Below, one piece after another: positions 62,815-64,000 of a stretch of 64,000 bases of DNA; position 1 is the stretch's first letter, and each line of letters opens with the position of its first letter. The notes under the pieces were generated by a model. That model was not told where the DNA came from and made no database searches. It saw only the letters and a program-made list of their open reading frames with translations. Position numbers and translations under genes: made by a program. Source of the DNA: Actinospica robiniae DSM 44927 (GTDB taxonomy: Bacteria; Actinomycetota; Actinomycetes; Streptomycetales; Catenulisporaceae); assembly GCF_000504285.1 (NCBI RefSeq), contig NZ_KI632511.1, positions 2,229,372-2,293,371 of the forward strand. The letters run 5' to 3'.

Positions 62815-64000
62815 TCACCCCGGCGTTCCTCCCTCCTCCTCGGCATCGGCCACGATGGACCCGACGCGCTCGCCCAGCGTCGGGTCTCGTCGTACCAGGA
62901 TTACGGCGTAGCCGACGGACAGCGCCAGAGCGCCGAGCGCGATGTACGGATACCAGCTGTAGGGCGCGGCTTGGCCGGGCTTGGACAGGTAGTACAGCGG
63001 CACGATGATCACAGCCGCGCCGAGCAACGGCAGGACGGCGTGTTTGACGACGCGGAACCGCTCCGGCAGATACCTGCGGTAGTAGAACGGCAGGGCCAGG
63101 TTCGAGGCCAGATACACCAGCAGGACGAACACCGTGCCCATGGTGGAGGACTCGGCGAAGAAGGTCACCGCGTCCATCGACCCGCCGGCGCCGCCCGCGA
63201 GGTGCCCGAGCCCCCAGCCGCCGATGATCAGCAGCGAGACTGTCACGAACAGGACGATGGCCTTCGTCGGCGTGCGCCGGGTCGAGTGGACGCGACCGAT
63301 GTAGGACGGCAGCAGGCCTTCGCGGCCGGCGTTGAAGATCAGCCGCGCCTGCGAGTTCACTCCGGCGATCAGCGCGCCGAGGGTCGAGGTCAGGCCGGCC
63401 AGGTAGGCGAGGAAGACGAGCGCGCCGACGGTGCCCTGCGCCACCGCGATGAACGGGATCGGAGCTCCGCCCAGCTTCGCCACGTCGTAGTCGAAGCCGG
63501 TGACGGTGGCGTAGGAGAAGAGCAGATAGCTCGTCACCATGATCCCGACCGAGGTGAACACGGCCCGGCCGACGTTGCGGCGCGGGTTGTCGGTCTCCTC
63601 GGCCAGCGCCGCCGAATTCTCCCAGCCGATGAACAGGTAGACGGCGAGCGGGAAGCCGGCCGACAGGCCGCTGAACCCGTGAGTGATGTCCTTCGGCTCG
63701 AACGGGCTCGCGGACAGGTGCGCGCCGTGCTTGGCGATGGCGACGATCGAGACCAGCACCAGCACGGTCATCTCGATCCCGAAGAAGAGCCCGGCGATCT
63801 TCGTGGACAGCGCCACGCCGCGCACCATGAGCAGGACCGCGCCGGCGGTGAGGATCAGCGTCCAGATGATCCAGGGGACGTGGAAGCCGGAGACGCTGTG
63901 CTGACGGAAGACATAGTGCTCCAGCATGAGCTCCAGGAAGCCGCCGGAGATGGCGATCACGGAGGCCATGGCGATGATGTAGCCGAGCCCGGCCAGCAGG
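62815..64000 (-). CDS. APC-family amino-acid permease, partial
   Basis: The frame stays open past ATG 63969 to the window edge (LLAGLGYIIAM upstream of it), so the N-terminal helices are missing. About ten membrane helices are visible, with IGWENSAALAEETDNPRRNVGRA (the consensus EE--NP segment of APC permeases) and VNSQARLIFNAGREGLLP. This is the amino-acid/polyamine/organocation antiporter-like group. The C-terminal tail is acidic (VADAEEEGGTPG). Substrate cannot be told. Confidence 0.88.
   Translation of the reverse strand, partial: LLAGLGYIIAMASVIAISGGFLELMLEHYVFRQHSVSGFHVPWIIWTLILTAGAVLLMVRGVALSTKIAGLFFGIEMTVLVLVSIVAIAKHGAHLSASPFEPKDITHGFSGLSAGFPLAVYLFIGWENSAALAEETDNPRRNVGRAVFTSVGIMVTSYLLFSYATVTGFDYDVAKLGGAPIPFIAVAQGTVGALVFLAYLAGLTSTLGALIAGVNSQARLIFNAGREGLLPSYIGRVHSTRRTPTKAIVLFVTVSLLIIGGWGLGHLAGGAGGSMDAVTFFAESSTMGTVFVLLVYLASNLALPFYYRRYLPERFRVVKHAVLPLLGAAVIIVPLYYLSKPGQAAPYSWYPYIALGALALSVGYAVILVRRDPTLGERVGSIVADAEEEGGTPG

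Overview
The window is high-GC actinomycete chromosome. Third codon positions are strongly GC-biased, GTG and TTG starts are common, and many genes have a TANNNT box only 6-8 nt upstream of the start codon, which fits leaderless transcripts. Gene families point the same way: a Mca/MshB-type PIG-L deacetylase, an F420-type PPOX oxidoreductase, a DUF574 methyltransferase, a SigB/F-type sigma factor with partner-switching proteins, AidB-like acyl-CoA dehydrogenase and DUF222-HNH (13E12-type) proteins. The genus cannot be fixed from sequence alone; a soil actinomycete of the Streptomycetales/Catenulisporales kind is my inference.

Layout. 1-0.7 kb: a GT-C (PIG-V-like) mannosyltransferase cut by the window edge. 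0.9-3.7 kb: a small rhamnogalacturonan-I module (secreted GH53 galactanase and PL4 rhamnogalacturonan lyase). 3.9-9 kb: a large secreted phosphodiester-glycosidase-like protein and a divergent Ser/Thr kinase. 9-15.5 kb: small stress-type proteins (CsbD-like, DUF3040), a PLD-like protein, VanZ, two-domain VOC protein, 2OG-Fe(II) oxygenase and PIG-L deacetylase. 15.5-22 kb: an ABC exporter operon divergent from a histidine kinase/response regulator pair, then MarR and RibA. 22-28.7 kb: repeat protein, a frameshifted membrane protein, glucose dehydrogenase and gluconokinase, NQO-like oxidoreductase, and a TetR/SDR pair with matching operators.

28.74-34.28 kb is a 5.5-kb mobile island. About 290-bp inverted arms bound it, and inside are an IS30 transposase, a DUF222-HNH endonuclease framed by its own 250-bp inverted arms, and a second DDE transposase. 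One core of about 65 bp occurs four times in alternating orientation. This is the most unusual structure in the window.

34.3-44.4 kb: methyltransferase, YceI, PLP decarboxylase, MOSC, HAD, PPOX translationally coupled to a bifunctional PBP, and type II NADH dehydrogenase. 42.9-45.6 kb: a SigB/F-like sigma factor, anti-sigma kinase, STAS antagonist and a further HATPase. Sequences matching the published Streptomyces sigma-B consensus precede the STAS gene, the DUF3040 gene and the VanZ operon. 45.6-64 kb: YihY membrane protein, AidB-like dehydrogenase, an atypical histidine phosphatase, GNAT, a 50-aa membrane protein, DeoR regulator, CorA with a GQN motif, DUF4265, a second ABC exporter controlled by a GbsR/MarR regulator, MOSC, DUF488, DUF1349, YceI, NERD, DUF574 methyltransferase, GH25 lysozyme and an amino-acid permease cut by the right edge.

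No rRNA, tRNA or CRISPR array was seen. All family assignments come from reading motifs in the sequence; no database search was run.
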